Source of the DNA: UBA2428 sp002343545
GTDB lineage: Bacteria > Bdellovibrionota > UBA2428
Direction of reading: 5' to 3'
DNA: 41,029 bases
Assembly (NCBI GenBank): GCA_937952285.1
Contig: CALFZE010000026.1
Span: forward strand, 1-41,029
Shown here: piece by piece, positions 25,044-33,942 of the stretch
Numbering within the stretch: the stretch's first letter is position 1
How the letters are laid out: every line of letters begins with the position of its first letter
Notes under the pieces: model-generated
The model's input: only the letters and a program-made list of their open reading frames with translations
What the model was told of the DNA's origin: nothing
Databases searched by the model: none
Program-made: the position numbers and the translations under genes

Positions 25044-26247
25044 GCGCTTCATGCAGGGCCGGCAGCGCCTGATCGAGACTCGCGGTTTCTTCCACGACGG
25101 CCTCGAGGATCGTCGAACTCGTCGAGAGCGAAGTCAGGTGGAAACCTTTCGCCTCGAGGCCATCGGCGAGCAGCCGGGCCGGCTCGGGCGTCTGCAGGAG
25201 GCCGCAGCCCACGACCGAGATCGCCGCGAAGAGAGCCGCGTCCGCGGACCGCGTCGCGCCCTCGCCCTGCAACGCCGAAGCCTTGGCGGCCTCGACGAAG
25301 AAGACGGCGGCCCCTTCGCTCCAACGGAAAGCAAAGAGTTCGATACCCATCGCCGAGGCTTTTTCACGGAGCGCCTGCGCGGACTTCAGGTCGCCGGGCG
25401 CGCGAAACGCCGCCAGATTCTTCTTCACGGCGAGCGAAAGGAATTTGGGGCCTTCGAGATGACTCATGCGATCACATCCTTCGATTAACGTTCCGCCCGT
25501 GCCAACCACGGGAAGCGATTCCGACTCGGCGAAAGTCGAGCGCACCCGAATCGCCACACCGTGTTTCCAACCGAGCTCCACGCAACGCGGGTGCAACACC
25601 TGCGCGCCGCGGGCCGAGGCCTCGAGCGCCGAATCCCAACCCAGGCGATCCAGGCGTTTCGCGCCCACGACGACGCGCGGATCCGCGGAGTAGACGCCGT
25701 CGACGTCGGTGTAGATGACGCATTCACGGCTGCCGAAGTGGGCCGCGAGGGCGACGGCCGTCGTGTCGCTTCCGCCGCGACCGAGCGTCGTGATTTCCTT
25801 TTCGCGGCTCACGCCCTGGAAACCCGCCACGATGACGACTTGCCCGCGGGGAAGGGCCGCGTCGATGCGGATGGGCTTGATCTCGGCCACGCGCGCGCCG
25901 CCGTGGACCTCGTCGGTGAGGATGCCGCTTTGCGAGCCCGTGAGAGAAATCGCCTCGACCCCGAGATCCTTGAGCGCCATCGAAAGCAAAGACATCGAGA
26001 TGCGCTCGCCCGTCGAAAGCAGCATGTCCATTTCGCGTCGATGCTCGTTCGCCCCGGCGCGCGGCGAAACCGCGCGGGCGAGCTCGATCAGGTCGTCCGT
26101 CGTGTCCCCCATCGCGCTCACCACGACGAGCACGCGCGAATTCGCGCGGCGGTGCGCGGCGACGATCGCCGCGACGCGACGGATCCGTTCGGGATTGGCG
26201 ACGCTCGAGCCGCCGAACTTCAAGACTACGGGGGCGTTATTCTGCAT
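25021..26247 (-). CDS. lysC: Aspartate kinase
   Basis: Aspartokinase phosphorylates aspartate in the first step to lysine, diaminopimelate, threonine and methionine. The 408-residue protein has the N-terminal VLKFGGSSVA, an STGERISMSLLSMAL segment, the TTLGRGGSDTTAVALAAHF motif and YTDVDGVYSADPRVV, all classic for the catalytic domain. The last 140 residues fit a pair of diverged ACT domains, which would bind a feedback amino acid. I chose the ATG at 26247, the Met directly before the first conserved strand; it overlaps the NamZ-like stop by 11 bp. The 3' end overlaps the convergent secreted-protein gene by 23 bp. The symbol names the general family, not a specific isozyme. Confidence 0.95.
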   Translation of the reverse strand: MQNNAPVVLKFGGSSVANPERIRRVAAIVAAHRRANSRVLVVVSAMGDTTDDLIELARAVSPRAGANEHRREMDMLLSTGERISMSLLSMALKDLGVEAISLTGSQSGILTDEVHGGARVAEIKPIRIDAALPRGQVVIVAGFQGVSREKEITTLGRGGSDTTAVALAAHFGSRECVIYTDVDGVYSADPRVVVGAKRLDRLGWDSALEASARGAQVLHPRCVELGWKHGVAIRVRSTFAESESLPVVGTGGTLIEGCDRMSHLEGPKFLSLAVKKNLAAFRAPGDLKSAQALREKASAMGIELFAFRWSEGAAVFFVEAAKASALQGEGATRSADAALFAAISVVGCGLLQTPEPARLLADGLEAKGFHLTSLSTSSTILEAVVEETASLDQALPALHEALMGQKVF

Positions 26248-27439
26248 ACAAAAGGAAGGGTTTGCGCTCTTCCTTCCAACGCTTCTCATCCGTTTCGAGC
26301 ATTCTCTCAAGGTCCGAAGCGTGCGCCGTGGGATCTTCGATCCATTCCCGGATCTCGGTTCCCCCGTTCAGAAGGTCGATGGGCAGGCGCTCGGCTTCGT
26401 ACTCGTACGGCGGATCCCGCCATTGGAGCACGCCAGGCTGGGTGGAACGCAGCACTTTGAAGAGCCCGAGCACCATCCGGTAAGGCCGGAAGGCCTCGTG
26501 GTCGTAAACCTCGCCCTCGGCGTGGAACTGCAGTCCGGCGCAGAGCTGACCCTTGAACTTATCGAAGGTCGGCTCGAAGTAGCAGGTCCGCAGGGCGCAG
26601 CCCTTGGTCCAGGCGGGGTACTTCTGGAGAAGCGCCGCCTTCAGAGCCTCCGCGTTCAGCGTGGGCGATCCGAAGAGCTCAAGTGGACGCGTCGTCCCGC
26701 GCCCCTCGGAAAGATTGACCCCCTCAAAGAGCACCGTCCCCGGATAACACCGAGCCGCCGCGAGCGTGGGCATATTCGGGCTCGGGTTCACCCAGGGCAG
26801 CGAATCCGGCCAACCGAAGCCGGGGCCCCGCGTGGGATCGTAAGCTTCCACCGGAACCGTCACGATTTCGACGTCGAGTTTGAACGTCGCCTTCATCCAA
26901 AGCGCCGCTTCCGCGAGCGTCAGGCCGTGGCGCATCGGCAGCGACGCGGCGCCGACAAAACTTTCCCATCCTTTTTTTAGGTAGCTTCCTTCGATAGGGC
27001 GACCCGCCGGATTCGGCCGATCGAGAACCCAGACTTCCTTCTTATGGGCCGCGCAAGCTTCGAGCATATAAAGGAGCGTCGTGAGATAGGTATAGATGCG
27101 GCACCCGACATCTTGCAGATCGACGAGCGCGATATCGAAGCTCGCCATCATCTCCGGAGTCGGGCGCCGAACCCGTCCGTAAAGGCTAAATACGGGAATT
27201 TTGGCCGTCGGATCGAGGTAATCGTCGCTCTCGATCATGTTGTACTGCTTTTCGCCCCGCATTCCGTGCTGGGGTCCAAAAGCGGCGCTCAGCCGAATTC
27301 CGGCCGCCGAAAGGGCGTCCACACTGTGTTCCATCGAACGGGTCACCGAGGCCGCGTGGGCCACGAGCGCCACGCGCTTTCCCTTCAAGCGGGCTTGGAG
27401 CTTGGGATCCGATGCCAAAACTTCTACGCCGAGTTTCAT
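26237..27439 (-). CDS. namZ: DUF1343/NamZ-like exo-beta-N-acetylmuramidase
   Basis: NamZ-type enzymes remove terminal MurNAc from peptidoglycan fragments. The 400-residue protein carries the family blocks FGPQHGMRG, DLQDVGCRIYTYLTTLLYML, VLDRPNPAG, WVNPSPNMPT and FEGVNLSEGRGTTRPLELFG, the last holding the conserved Glu residues. I chose the ATG at 27439, which begins MKLGVEVLAS. No signal peptide is present, so a cytosolic role in wall recycling is more likely than secretion. A minus-strand CATAAT lies 11 bp upstream, again giving a very short leader. It is translationally linked to aspartate kinase, which shares precursors with cell-wall DAP. Confidence 0.9.
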   Translation of the reverse strand: MKLGVEVLASDPKLQARLKGKRVALVAHAASVTRSMEHSVDALSAAGIRLSAAFGPQHGMRGEKQYNMIESDDYLDPTAKIPVFSLYGRVRRPTPEMMASFDIALVDLQDVGCRIYTYLTTLLYMLEACAAHKKEVWVLDRPNPAGRPIEGSYLKKGWESFVGAASLPMRHGLTLAEAALWMKATFKLDVEIVTVPVEAYDPTRGPGFGWPDSLPWVNPSPNMPTLAAARCYPGTVLFEGVNLSEGRGTTRPLELFGSPTLNAEALKAALLQKYPAWTKGCALRTCYFEPTFDKFKGQLCAGLQFHAEGEVYDHEAFRPYRMVLGLFKVLRSTQPGVLQWRDPPYEYEAERLPIDLLNGGTEIREWIEDPTAHASDLERMLETDEKRWKEERKPFLLYAE

Positions 27440-27496
27440 ATGTGACAGATTATGGCATCTTGCGCTTGCCCGAGAAACCCGCATACTAAAATGTAG

Positions 27497-28660
27497 ATGG
27501 CAAAGCTGTACTCACGTCTGCGCCTGGGTGCTTTAGGCACCGGCTTGCGTGATGTCGCCTTCGCCTCGCTCTCGCTCGGAATTCTCGCCCAGCTTGGCGC
27601 GTGCGCTACGCACACGGGAGCGAGCGCGCCGCTCGAGAATCAAACCGACGAAGTCGCCGATCTCTCGCAAAGCGATTCGACGAGCTCTTCGTCTTCCGCC
27701 ACGACCGTGGTCGAAGCGGGAAGCGGCGAGACCTACGAGTTCCAGGCGGACTCCGCTTCGGCGAAGCGCCAGAATCTTGGCGGTCCGCGCGTCGCTTACC
27801 GAGGCAGCCGCGCTCCGCGCATCGCCGCCGCTCCCTTCCAATCGGAAGGTATGTGGATGAACGGCTTCTACTTCGTGCGCGACGGCGGCGAGAGCTGGGA
27901 AAGCATCTCTCAGCGACTATACTCCCGTAACGATCGAAGCCAGCTTTTGAAAAAGTGGAACGGCGGCAAGGCCCTCGAGGCCGGCACGGTCGTTTACTAC
28001 AATTCGCCTTTCCGTCCGGATGATTCCCAGTCCATGAAGGTCTTCGCCGAAGACTTCGGCTCGCCACTCGAATCCGTCACCGTTCAAAGCGGGGACTGGC
28101 TTTCGAAGATCGGCCAAGCCCGTTACGGCGACATGCGAACCTGGATGGAGATCGTTGCGCTGAACCCCGAGATCACGAACCCCGACCTTATCGAAGTCGG
28201 CCAAGTGATCCGCGTTCAGCCTGTCCAAGTTGATAGCCAAGCGGCCCTTGGTCGCCTCATCGAGGAAGTCGCCAAGAGCCAGTCTTCGGCGGCGCCGATG
28301 ACGGACCCGGTTCACGAAACCACCCACGAAGCGGTGGCCCCGGAGCACTCGGCCTCCACGGACCTACCGAGTATCCCCGAAGAAACGGTGGCCCAGGCGC
28401 CGTTTGAACAGGCTGAAGAGACGCCGATGCCTACTCAAGTTGAGCAGGCCCCGACCAAGAGCCCGGAACGAGCCACCAAGACCGCCCAAGGCCCTCCGGT
28501 CTCGGAACTTCACATGCAGATCGCCGCGCTCGCTCTTTTCTCGGTTCTCCTTGGTCTCGTCGTCATGCGCCGCCTTCGCGCCCGCCGCGAACAGCAGCTT
28601 GCTCAAGCTGCCCAAGTGACCACGCTGCCTACCCGCTCGAAAACGGGTAGTGGCGCCTAG
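27497..28660 (+). CDS. LysM lipoprotein with a C-terminal membrane helix
   Basis: The 387-residue protein begins with a signal sequence ending in the lipobox AQLGAC (Cys36). Two LysM-like modules follow: a diverged one (residues about 120-170, YFVRDGGESWESISQRLYSR) and a good one (about 190-240, VTVQSGDWLSKIGQARYGDM), which would bind peptidoglycan. A Pro/Glu/Thr-rich stretch then leads to a membrane helix (IAALALFSVLLGLVVMRRLR) and a basic tail. Lipid anchor at one end and membrane helix at the other is unusual. The start is uncertain: the ATG at 27497 has no ribosome binding site, and TTGCCC/TAAAAT (27468-27492, spacing 15) would start transcription right at it. A 7-bp hairpin overlaps the 3' end (28629-28650). 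Confidence 0.8.
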   Translation: MAKLYSRLRLGALGTGLRDVAFASLSLGILAQLGACATHTGASAPLENQTDEVADLSQSDSTSSSSSATTVVEAGSGETYEFQADSASAKRQNLGGPRVAYRGSRAPRIAAAPFQSEGMWMNGFYFVRDGGESWESISQRLYSRNDRSQLLKKWNGGKALEAGTVVYYNSPFRPDDSQSMKVFAEDFGSPLESVTVQSGDWLSKIGQARYGDMRTWMEIVALNPEITNPDLIEVGQVIRVQPVQVDSQAALGRLIEEVAKSQSSAAPMTDPVHETTHEAVAPEHSASTDLPSIPEETVAQAPFEQAEETPMPTQVEQAPTKSPERATKTAQGPPVSELHMQIAALALFSVLLGLVVMRRLRARREQQLAQAAQVTTLPTRSKTGSGA

Positions 28661-28686
28661 GCAAGACGCCTATCCAACCTCTCAAC

Positions 28687-29445
28687 TTACCGATTTTCCA
28701 GACTAATCAAGATCTGACTAGTCAACTTGCAGAAGCCATCCGGATCATCCGCGTGCACCCAATGGCCCGCGTTGGGTAGGCGATAGATCTCCGTAAAGCG
28801 ACTCGCGCGGCGGCTCTTGCATTCTGCCGCGCGCTCTTCCGTAACGAACGAGGAGCGATCCCCCAAGATCATGTGGATCTCGCCTTCGAAATTTTCCCAA
28901 GCCGACCAGAGCGGCTCACGGGCCGAGGCCTCCAAAAGATCCCGGAGTCGGTGGTCAAAACGCCAATCATGACGGCCCTCGAAGTCCCGGATGTTCGAAA
29001 GCAAAAACCGAGAGAGCCGCGAGCCCACGCCGAAGCGGGAGTCCAAAGCGTCGCGCGCGGCTTCGCGGGTTTCGAAGGGAGTCGGGACCTCAAAGATCTC
29101 CCGCAATTCCGCTAGACCCGCGGCACTCAAAACCGGCGACGAATCTTCCACCAAAAGGTGAGTGATAATGCCGGGCGCCATTTCCGCGATTTTCAGCAGC
29201 GGGCGAACTCCGAAAGAGTGACCTAAGGCAACGACCGGGTCGTCTCCGATCTGCTCTTTGAGATCCCGAGCGATGGACTCCAAATCGAGGGGGCGGGCCG
29301 CGTCACGACGCGACCCGTGACCGAGAAGGTCGAAAGCCGCAAAGTCCCAACCGACAAGTTCCGGCCGCTGTTTGAGCTTGTGAAGAACGGGACCCCAATT
29401 CGCGGCCGATCCCAAAAATCCGTGAACCAGCGCCAAGCGGCTCAA
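28687..29445 (-). CDS. Alpha/beta hydrolase
   Basis: The 252-residue protein has an oxyanion-hole segment LVHGFLGSAANW, the nucleophile elbow GHSFG and the C-terminal His in LPNAGHWVH, so the fold and Ser/His residues of the YbfF/MenH-like group are present. The substrate cannot be told. I chose the TTG at 29445: GGGGAGG lies about 6 nt upstream and the codon overlaps the preceding stop (TTGA). An ATG at 29481 would add 12 residues inside the upstream gene. It is last in the minus-strand run that begins at the subtilase. Confidence 0.87.
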   Translation of the reverse strand: MSRLALVHGFLGSAANWGPVLHKLKQRPELVGWDFAAFDLLGHGSRRDAARPLDLESIARDLKEQIGDDPVVALGHSFGVRPLLKIAEMAPGIITHLLVEDSSPVLSAAGLAELREIFEVPTPFETREAARDALDSRFGVGSRLSRFLLSNIRDFEGRHDWRFDHRLRDLLEASAREPLWSAWENFEGEIHMILGDRSSFVTEERAAECKSRRASRFTEIYRLPNAGHWVHADDPDGFCKLTSQILISLENR

Positions 29446-30197
29446 AGCGAGCCTCCCCGTCGAAGCTCCTGCATGGACCAATTTTTGAGTTCCGCATCGG
29501 CCCGATCTTTGGCTTCGGGGTTGGGAAAGGACTCACCGAGCTTGATCTCAAGATCACCGCCGAAGATGTCAATATTTTGACGGCCCGAGACGAGCTTCGC
29601 CGGATCACTCATCAAAAGCTTATGTGCGACCGAGGACCAATCGATGCGGATCGTCAGCGAAAGCCCCGGCGCGGACCCTTCACCGAACCAAACCCGAAGC
29701 GGGCCTTCCTTGAATTTCGGATGCCAGTCGGGGTCCTTCCTGACGAGCTCACAGCCCGGCCGGCAAAAAGTTCCGAAAAGCCTTTCGAGCGCGCTCCGGT
29801 CCAGGCGCAACGAGTAGACACCGGAAGACTCCCCCTCCCAGAACACGACTCGCAGATCGGCTCGCTTCGGAAGCTTCAAGTCGGTCCACGCTTTCTGGGG
29901 AAAACCTGGACCGAGAATCAAGAGGTCGCCGGAACGGCCGTTCCAAATCCGAAGGGTTTCCTTCGCGCTTTCCAGATCGCCAAAATTCCCACGCTCAACC
30001 CGAACGTTTCCGGACGGGCCCCAAATCGTCTCTTCGTGCTTCAACCAAGGATCGGCGCGACTCGAGTCCAGCCCGACCAAGATTTGGGGAACCTGCTTGA
30101 GCCCCGGAGGAGGCGTTTTGACCTCTTCGTTCTTGCCGGAACAGGCCACAACCAGCGCCAAAGAAACGATCAAAATTTGAGTGCTTCGGAATTCCAT
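29442..30197 (-). CDS. Exported lipoprotein of unknown function
   Basis: The 251-residue protein has a signal sequence with the lipobox VVAC in ILIVSLALVVACSGK. The mature part alternates strands and helices in a way reminiscent of periplasmic binding proteins (QILVGLDSSRADPWLKHEET, SGDLLILGPGFPQKAW, then FGGDLEIKLGESFPNPEAKD near the end), possibly of the basic-membrane-protein group, but I am not confident. The ATG overlaps the thiQ 3' end by 28 bp and the gene overlaps the hydrolase by 4 bp, so it is transcribed with the thiamine transporter genes. Confidence 0.72.
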   Translation of the reverse strand: MEFRSTQILIVSLALVVACSGKNEEVKTPPPGLKQVPQILVGLDSSRADPWLKHEETIWGPSGNVRVERGNFGDLESAKETLRIWNGRSGDLLILGPGFPQKAWTDLKLPKRADLRVVFWEGESSGVYSLRLDRSALERLFGTFCRPGCELVRKDPDWHPKFKEGPLRVWFGEGSAPGLSLTIRIDWSSVAHKLLMSDPAKLVSGRQNIDIFGGDLEIKLGESFPNPEAKDRADAELKNWSMQELRRGGSL

Positions 30198-30826
30198 TCG
30201 ATGACCTTCGTGCCCAAGACCCTAGCCTCATCCGCGTCGTGCGTCACAAGAATCGTCGGAACCGGGTTCTCGGAGAGGCCCTGAAGGATCCACGCCTGCA
30301 AATCCCGGCGACGATCGGGATCGACGGCCGAAAGGGGCTCGTCGAGCAACAGAAGACGCGGCCGCGTCACGAGAGTGCGCGCCAACGCGACCCGCTGACG
30401 CTCACCCCCGCTGAGGTTCGACACGAGCCGATCCGCGAGCGCCGCGAGCCCGACCTTCTCAAGGAACTCGGTCGCCTTGTTCCGACGAAGGTCCTCGGAC
30501 CAAGCGCTCGAATGGGGTTGGTAGCGTAGACCGAAGGCGACGTTCGCGGCCACGTCGAGACCCGGGAAAAGCGCGCCGTTCTGAAAGACGAATCCAACGC
30601 GCCGCCGATGCGCTTCGAGCTTCGTGATCTCTTCCGTCCCCAGATAGACACGGCCCGAAAGGGTGGGAGCCAGGCCCGCGAGCGATCGCAACAGCGTCGT
30701 CTTGCCGCATCCCGAAGGACCGCGAAGCACGAGACGCTCGGAGGGACCGAGGGTGCCCGAAATCTCGACCGCCCCCTTACCCTCGACCGAAAAACGGAAA
30801 GCTTCCAGGCGCAGATATTCACTCAT
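30170..30826 (-). CDS. thiQ: Thiamine ABC transporter ATPase ThiQ
   Basis: This 218-residue ATPase has Walker A GPSGCGKTT (residues 36-44), Q-loop FVFQNGALFPGLDVAANVAF, signature LSGGE (138-142), Walker B LLLLDEPLSAVDP and the switch His in LVTHDADEA. The absence of a C-terminal regulatory domain and the short length match ThiQ rather than PotA-type ATPases. The ATG at 30826 overlaps the thiP stop (ATGA). The longer frame that continues upstream of it runs through thiP in the wrong reading frame and is not coding. Confidence 0.9.
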   Translation of the reverse strand: MSEYLRLEAFRFSVEGKGAVEISGTLGPSERLVLRGPSGCGKTTLLRSLAGLAPTLSGRVYLGTEEITKLEAHRRRVGFVFQNGALFPGLDVAANVAFGLRYQPHSSAWSEDLRRNKATEFLEKVGLAALADRLVSNLSGGERQRVALARTLVTRPRLLLLDEPLSAVDPDRRRDLQAWILQGLSENPVPTILVTHDADEARVLGTKVIEWNSEALKF

Positions 30827-32355
30827 GATTTTTCTCCGTGACGGCGGCTCGCGATCCAGACGAAGGCGCAGACGCCGAAAAGCGTCGCCAGGACCCAGCT
30901 CGAACCCGAAAAGTCGTAGCGCGAAGCCATGCGCCGACTCATCGTCGCGAGCGTTTCGGTGTCGCGCAAGAACAACGTCGAGAAGCTCAGGTCGCCGATG
31001 GCGCCCAAGCTCGCGAGCGACAAGAGACGAAGGCGGAGATCCCGGAGCGAAGGGCGAACGATGCGTCCCAAGATCTCGGAATCGTTCGCGCCGAGAAGCG
31101 CGGCGGCCTCGAGCGTCGTCGCCGGAAAACGATCGAGCTCCCGCTCGATCCAGTAGGCCGCGAAGGGGGCGAAAACGCAGGCGAGCCCCAATCCCGAAAG
31201 GAAAAACTGGGACCACGCGGATTCCGCCCAGAGATCGGCGCCCGCCGAGATCCAAAGCGCCGCGAGCAAAGTCGGAGAAATCCCCGAGAGCGAGAATACG
31301 AAGCGCCGCACGCGCGAGCCGGCGCGAAGCAAAAGTTCGAAGAAGACCATCACGCCGAGCGCCGTCAACGTGGCGAGCGAAAGCGAGGCACCGAGCGCGA
31401 CGCCGAAGCCATCCGGCGGCAAGCCGCCTTTCGACAGCAAGCGAAACGGCGAAGCCCAAAGCGGCGCGAAAGCCGCCAGCAAAGCGCCCACGCCGAGCGC
31501 GCTCCAGGCTCCGGCGATCCGTGTGCCGCAAGGTTGCGACGATTCGGTCCGATCGAAATTTTCGGTCGACGTCGCCTCGCTTGCTCCGCTCCGTCGCGCC
31601 GCGAGCCAAGCGAGCGTCGCGGCGACGCCGAACTGAAGGACGGAAAGGACGAAGATGCGGGCCGGATCGGGATCCGTCTGCAAGGCGAAGTAGAGAAGAA
31701 CTTCGGGACTGGAAGCCCGCGGACCGCCGCCCAAGATCACGACGGTCGAGAACGCGCCGAAGCTCCAAAGAAAAACGAGGGGCCACCAGGTTCGCGCCTC
31801 GTGCGCGAGCGGGCGCGCGAAGACCGTCGCCAAAGCGCGGCGGGGAGAGGCGCCCAGGGTCGTCGCGGCCGCGAGGAGTTCCGCGCCGCCGCCGAGGACC
31901 TGGTTCCGAAGCGAGCGAGCGACACCCGACGCAACGAAGAGCGCGTGAACGAGCACGTGCGCGGCCACGATGCCCGCCAATCCGATCGAAGGCCAGGCAG
32001 CCCAACGCTCGGAGACCCCCAAGGAAACGAGCGCGACGAGCACGCCCGGAAGCGCAAAGCAAAGCGATCCCGCGAGCTCCGCGAAGCGGCGGAGTGAACG
32101 CGCGAAGCGGCCCTCCGCCAACGCCAACGCCGTGCCGATCACCAGCGCGAAGACGAGCGTGAGGCTCGCGCTCAGGCACGCCTGCAGCAACGTGAACCCG
32201 ACCGATCGCAACGCGATCCACCCGAACGCGAGCGACAAGCCCCCGCTCGCCCAACCCGAAAGGCTCGTCTTCAGGAACGCGACGAGGGGAAAGATTCCGG
32301 CCGCGAGACCGAAGCCCGTGAGCGAGAGCCATGCCACGCGACCCGGTTGGCGCAA
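30823..32355 (-). CDS. thiP: Thiamine ABC transporter permease ThiP
   Basis: The protein of about 510 residues has two copies of the binding-protein-dependent permease domain, as in ThiP. The segment GAFSTVVILGGGPRASSPEV followed by LLYFALQTDPDPARIFVLSV matches the E. coli ThiP pattern (SFATVLSLGGGP... DYDPAR), and EAA-loop-like segments precede each conserved region. About 12 membrane helices are evident. The start is uncertain: the TTG at 32355 begins just after the thiB stop and gives a short basic N-terminus, but it has no clear ribosome binding site. A TTG at 32379 and a GTG at 32337 are alternatives. Confidence 0.88.
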   Translation of the reverse strand: MRQPGRVAWLSLTGFGLAAGIFPLVAFLKTSLSGWASGGLSLAFGWIALRSVGFTLLQACLSASLTLVFALVIGTALALAEGRFARSLRRFAELAGSLCFALPGVLVALVSLGVSERWAAWPSIGLAGIVAAHVLVHALFVASGVARSLRNQVLGGGAELLAAATTLGASPRRALATVFARPLAHEARTWWPLVFLWSFGAFSTVVILGGGPRASSPEVLLYFALQTDPDPARIFVLSVLQFGVAATLAWLAARRSGASEATSTENFDRTESSQPCGTRIAGAWSALGVGALLAAFAPLWASPFRLLSKGGLPPDGFGVALGASLSLATLTALGVMVFFELLLRAGSRVRRFVFSLSGISPTLLAALWISAGADLWAESAWSQFFLSGLGLACVFAPFAAYWIERELDRFPATTLEAAALLGANDSEILGRIVRPSLRDLRLRLLSLASLGAIGDLSFSTLFLRDTETLATMSRRMASRYDFSGSSWVLATLFGVCAFVWIASRRHGEKS

Positions 32356-32366
32356 AAGCCGGTGGG

Positions 32367-33344
32367 CTAGAGGCTCCAACGATCGATCCACGCCTTCACC
32401 TCGTTGGGAGTTGCCGGCTTCGACGGGCTCCACGCCTTGATCGACGTCGTCGCTTTCATGCAATCCGGAAGCTTGGCCGCGGTCGAGGCGGGCATCATCC
32501 AATTCGTCGTCGCGATCTTCGCTTGGATCGTCGGGCCCATCATCAATTCGACGAGTTCACGCGCCTTGCCGCGTCCTTTGGCCACGCCCGTGAGCGCGAT
32601 CCACTCTTCGACTTGCGGGTAGCCCTCTTCGAGCGGAATGGCGAGGTAACGTTCGCGGTCGGCGGGCGTTTTCTCTTCGCAACGGTGGTAGGACTCCGAG
32701 GTCACGTAGCTCCACACGACGGCGCCTTGTCCGCCCATGAAGGCTTCGTACGCCGAGCTCCAGGAAGGGAAAACCCGCAAGGGCAAAGTCTTCGCGGCGG
32801 CTTCGGGCAAAGCCTTCATCTCGTAGATCGCGCGAAGCCACCCCATCCCCGGGCTGCTCAGACGAGGATCCTGGACGAGGGCCTTGCCCTTGAGCTTGGC
32901 ATCGACTTCCTTCCAAGATTTCGGCCATTGCGCCTTGGGAAAACGTTTCGTGTCGGCGATGAACGCGAAGGTCCCGCGATCAAAGACGCGCTCGTCGGAA
33001 ACGAGCCCTTCCGCGCGAGCCACCGCGAGCGCGGTCGAATCCAAACCCAGCACGATCTCGATGCGGCTTTTGCACCCGCGGCGTTTCTCGCTGCGAAGCC
33101 GCCCCACGAGATCCGAACTTCCCTTCGGAGTGACGGCGACGAGCTTGCAAGCGGCGCAGACCTTCGCCCACTCGCCCTGGAGGGCCTCGAAAACGGAGCC
33201 CTTTCCGACGAAGGACTCCGAGCTCAGGACATGGATTTCTTTTGGATCTCCGGAACCGCAATCGGCCGCGCGAGCGCCGAGGCTTAGGAAGAAGCCCGCG
33301 AGGAAGAACGCTCCGCCGCGGAACGACGCCGATAATTTCGCCAC
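32367..33344 (-). CDS. thiB: Thiamine-binding periplasmic protein ThiB-like
   Basis: The 325-residue protein starts with a type I signal peptide (FFLAGFFLSLGARA, then ADCGSG). The segments VQDPRLSSPGMGWLRAIYE and VFPSWSSAYEAFMGGQGAVV followed by WSYVTSESYH closely follow the thiamine/TPP-binding ThiB family (DPRTSTPG...W..AY..F..GE...VLSYTTSPAYH). It lies in the order thiB-thiP-thiQ. The start is the GTG at 33344, with GGGAGG 8 nt upstream, so the gene overlaps dedA by 61 bp. I looked for a TPP riboswitch upstream and did not see one. Confidence 0.87.
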   Translation of the reverse strand: MAKLSASFRGGAFFLAGFFLSLGARAADCGSGDPKEIHVLSSESFVGKGSVFEALQGEWAKVCAACKLVAVTPKGSSDLVGRLRSEKRRGCKSRIEIVLGLDSTALAVARAEGLVSDERVFDRGTFAFIADTKRFPKAQWPKSWKEVDAKLKGKALVQDPRLSSPGMGWLRAIYEMKALPEAAAKTLPLRVFPSWSSAYEAFMGGQGAVVWSYVTSESYHRCEEKTPADRERYLAIPLEEGYPQVEEWIALTGVAKGRGKARELVELMMGPTIQAKIATTNWMMPASTAAKLPDCMKATTSIKAWSPSKPATPNEVKAWIDRWSL

Positions 33345-33934
33345 AACCAGATGCCTCCCACGGCGGCCGCGACACCCACGACCGCCAGAACGATGAGTTT
33401 CCCTCGACCGGCGACGTCTTTCAGCTGGTCGAAATTATCGGAGTAGGCACCGTAGGCCCAATGACCCAAGAAAACGAAAACGGGGGCGCTCAAAAGCGCG
33501 GCCAAGCCGTCCGCAAAGAGGAAACGAACGTAGGAGAATTTCAAAAGGCCGGTCGTAAAGAAGGTCGGAGCCCGGAGCCCCGGCATGAAACGAGCCGCGC
33601 CAACGATCCAGGACCCATTCTTTCGGACGAGCTCTTCCGCCTTGCGGATCCGATCTTCGGGCAGAACCCAGCGGCCGAAACGAGTTCGCAAGAAGCGCTG
33701 ACCGACGTAACGACCGAGGGCGTACGTGATGGAATCCCCGAGCAGGATTCCCACGTACATGAGGATCATGACGAAGATGAGAGAGATTCCGTTCTTGGCC
33801 GAGAGAAGTCCCGCGGCCACCAGCACGACATCTTCCGGCAACGGCAGGCCGAGCCCGCAAGCGACCAGAACGAGGAACAGGCCCCACAATCCCAGGTGGC
33901 CTTCCGCCGAGCTTTGAAGAAGGTTCTCGAACAC
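33284..33934 (-). CDS. DedA-family membrane protein
   Basis: This 216-residue membrane protein belongs to the DedA/SNARE-associated group, members of which flip undecaprenyl phosphate or phosphatidylethanolamine-type lipids and affect envelope homeostasis. It has the early acidic segment GLGLPLPEDVVLVAAGLLSA, GILLGDSITYALGRYVGQRF, and ARFMPGLRAPTFFTTG, the family's F-x-R-P-G-R-x4-G block. The start is a GTG at 33934, 8 bp after the subtilase stop, with no visible ribosome binding site, so it probably depends on coupling. Its 3' end overlaps thiB by 61 bp. Confidence 0.9.
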   Translation of the reverse strand: MFENLLQSSAEGHLGLWGLFLVLVACGLGLPLPEDVVLVAAGLLSAKNGISLIFVMILMYVGILLGDSITYALGRYVGQRFLRTRFGRWVLPEDRIRKAEELVRKNGSWIVGAARFMPGLRAPTFFTTGLLKFSYVRFLFADGLAALLSAPVFVFLGHWAYGAYSDNFDQLKDVAGRGKLIVLAVVGVAAAVGGIWLWRNYRRRSAAERSSSRASS

Positions 33935-33942
33935 GCCGGAAC

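Noticed and set aside
30170..32332. A 720-codon frame that extends thiQ upstream
   Set aside because: The upstream part is the wrong frame of thiP (Arg-rich, no motifs). The ATPase begins at the ATG at 30826 with the thiP stop overlapping it.
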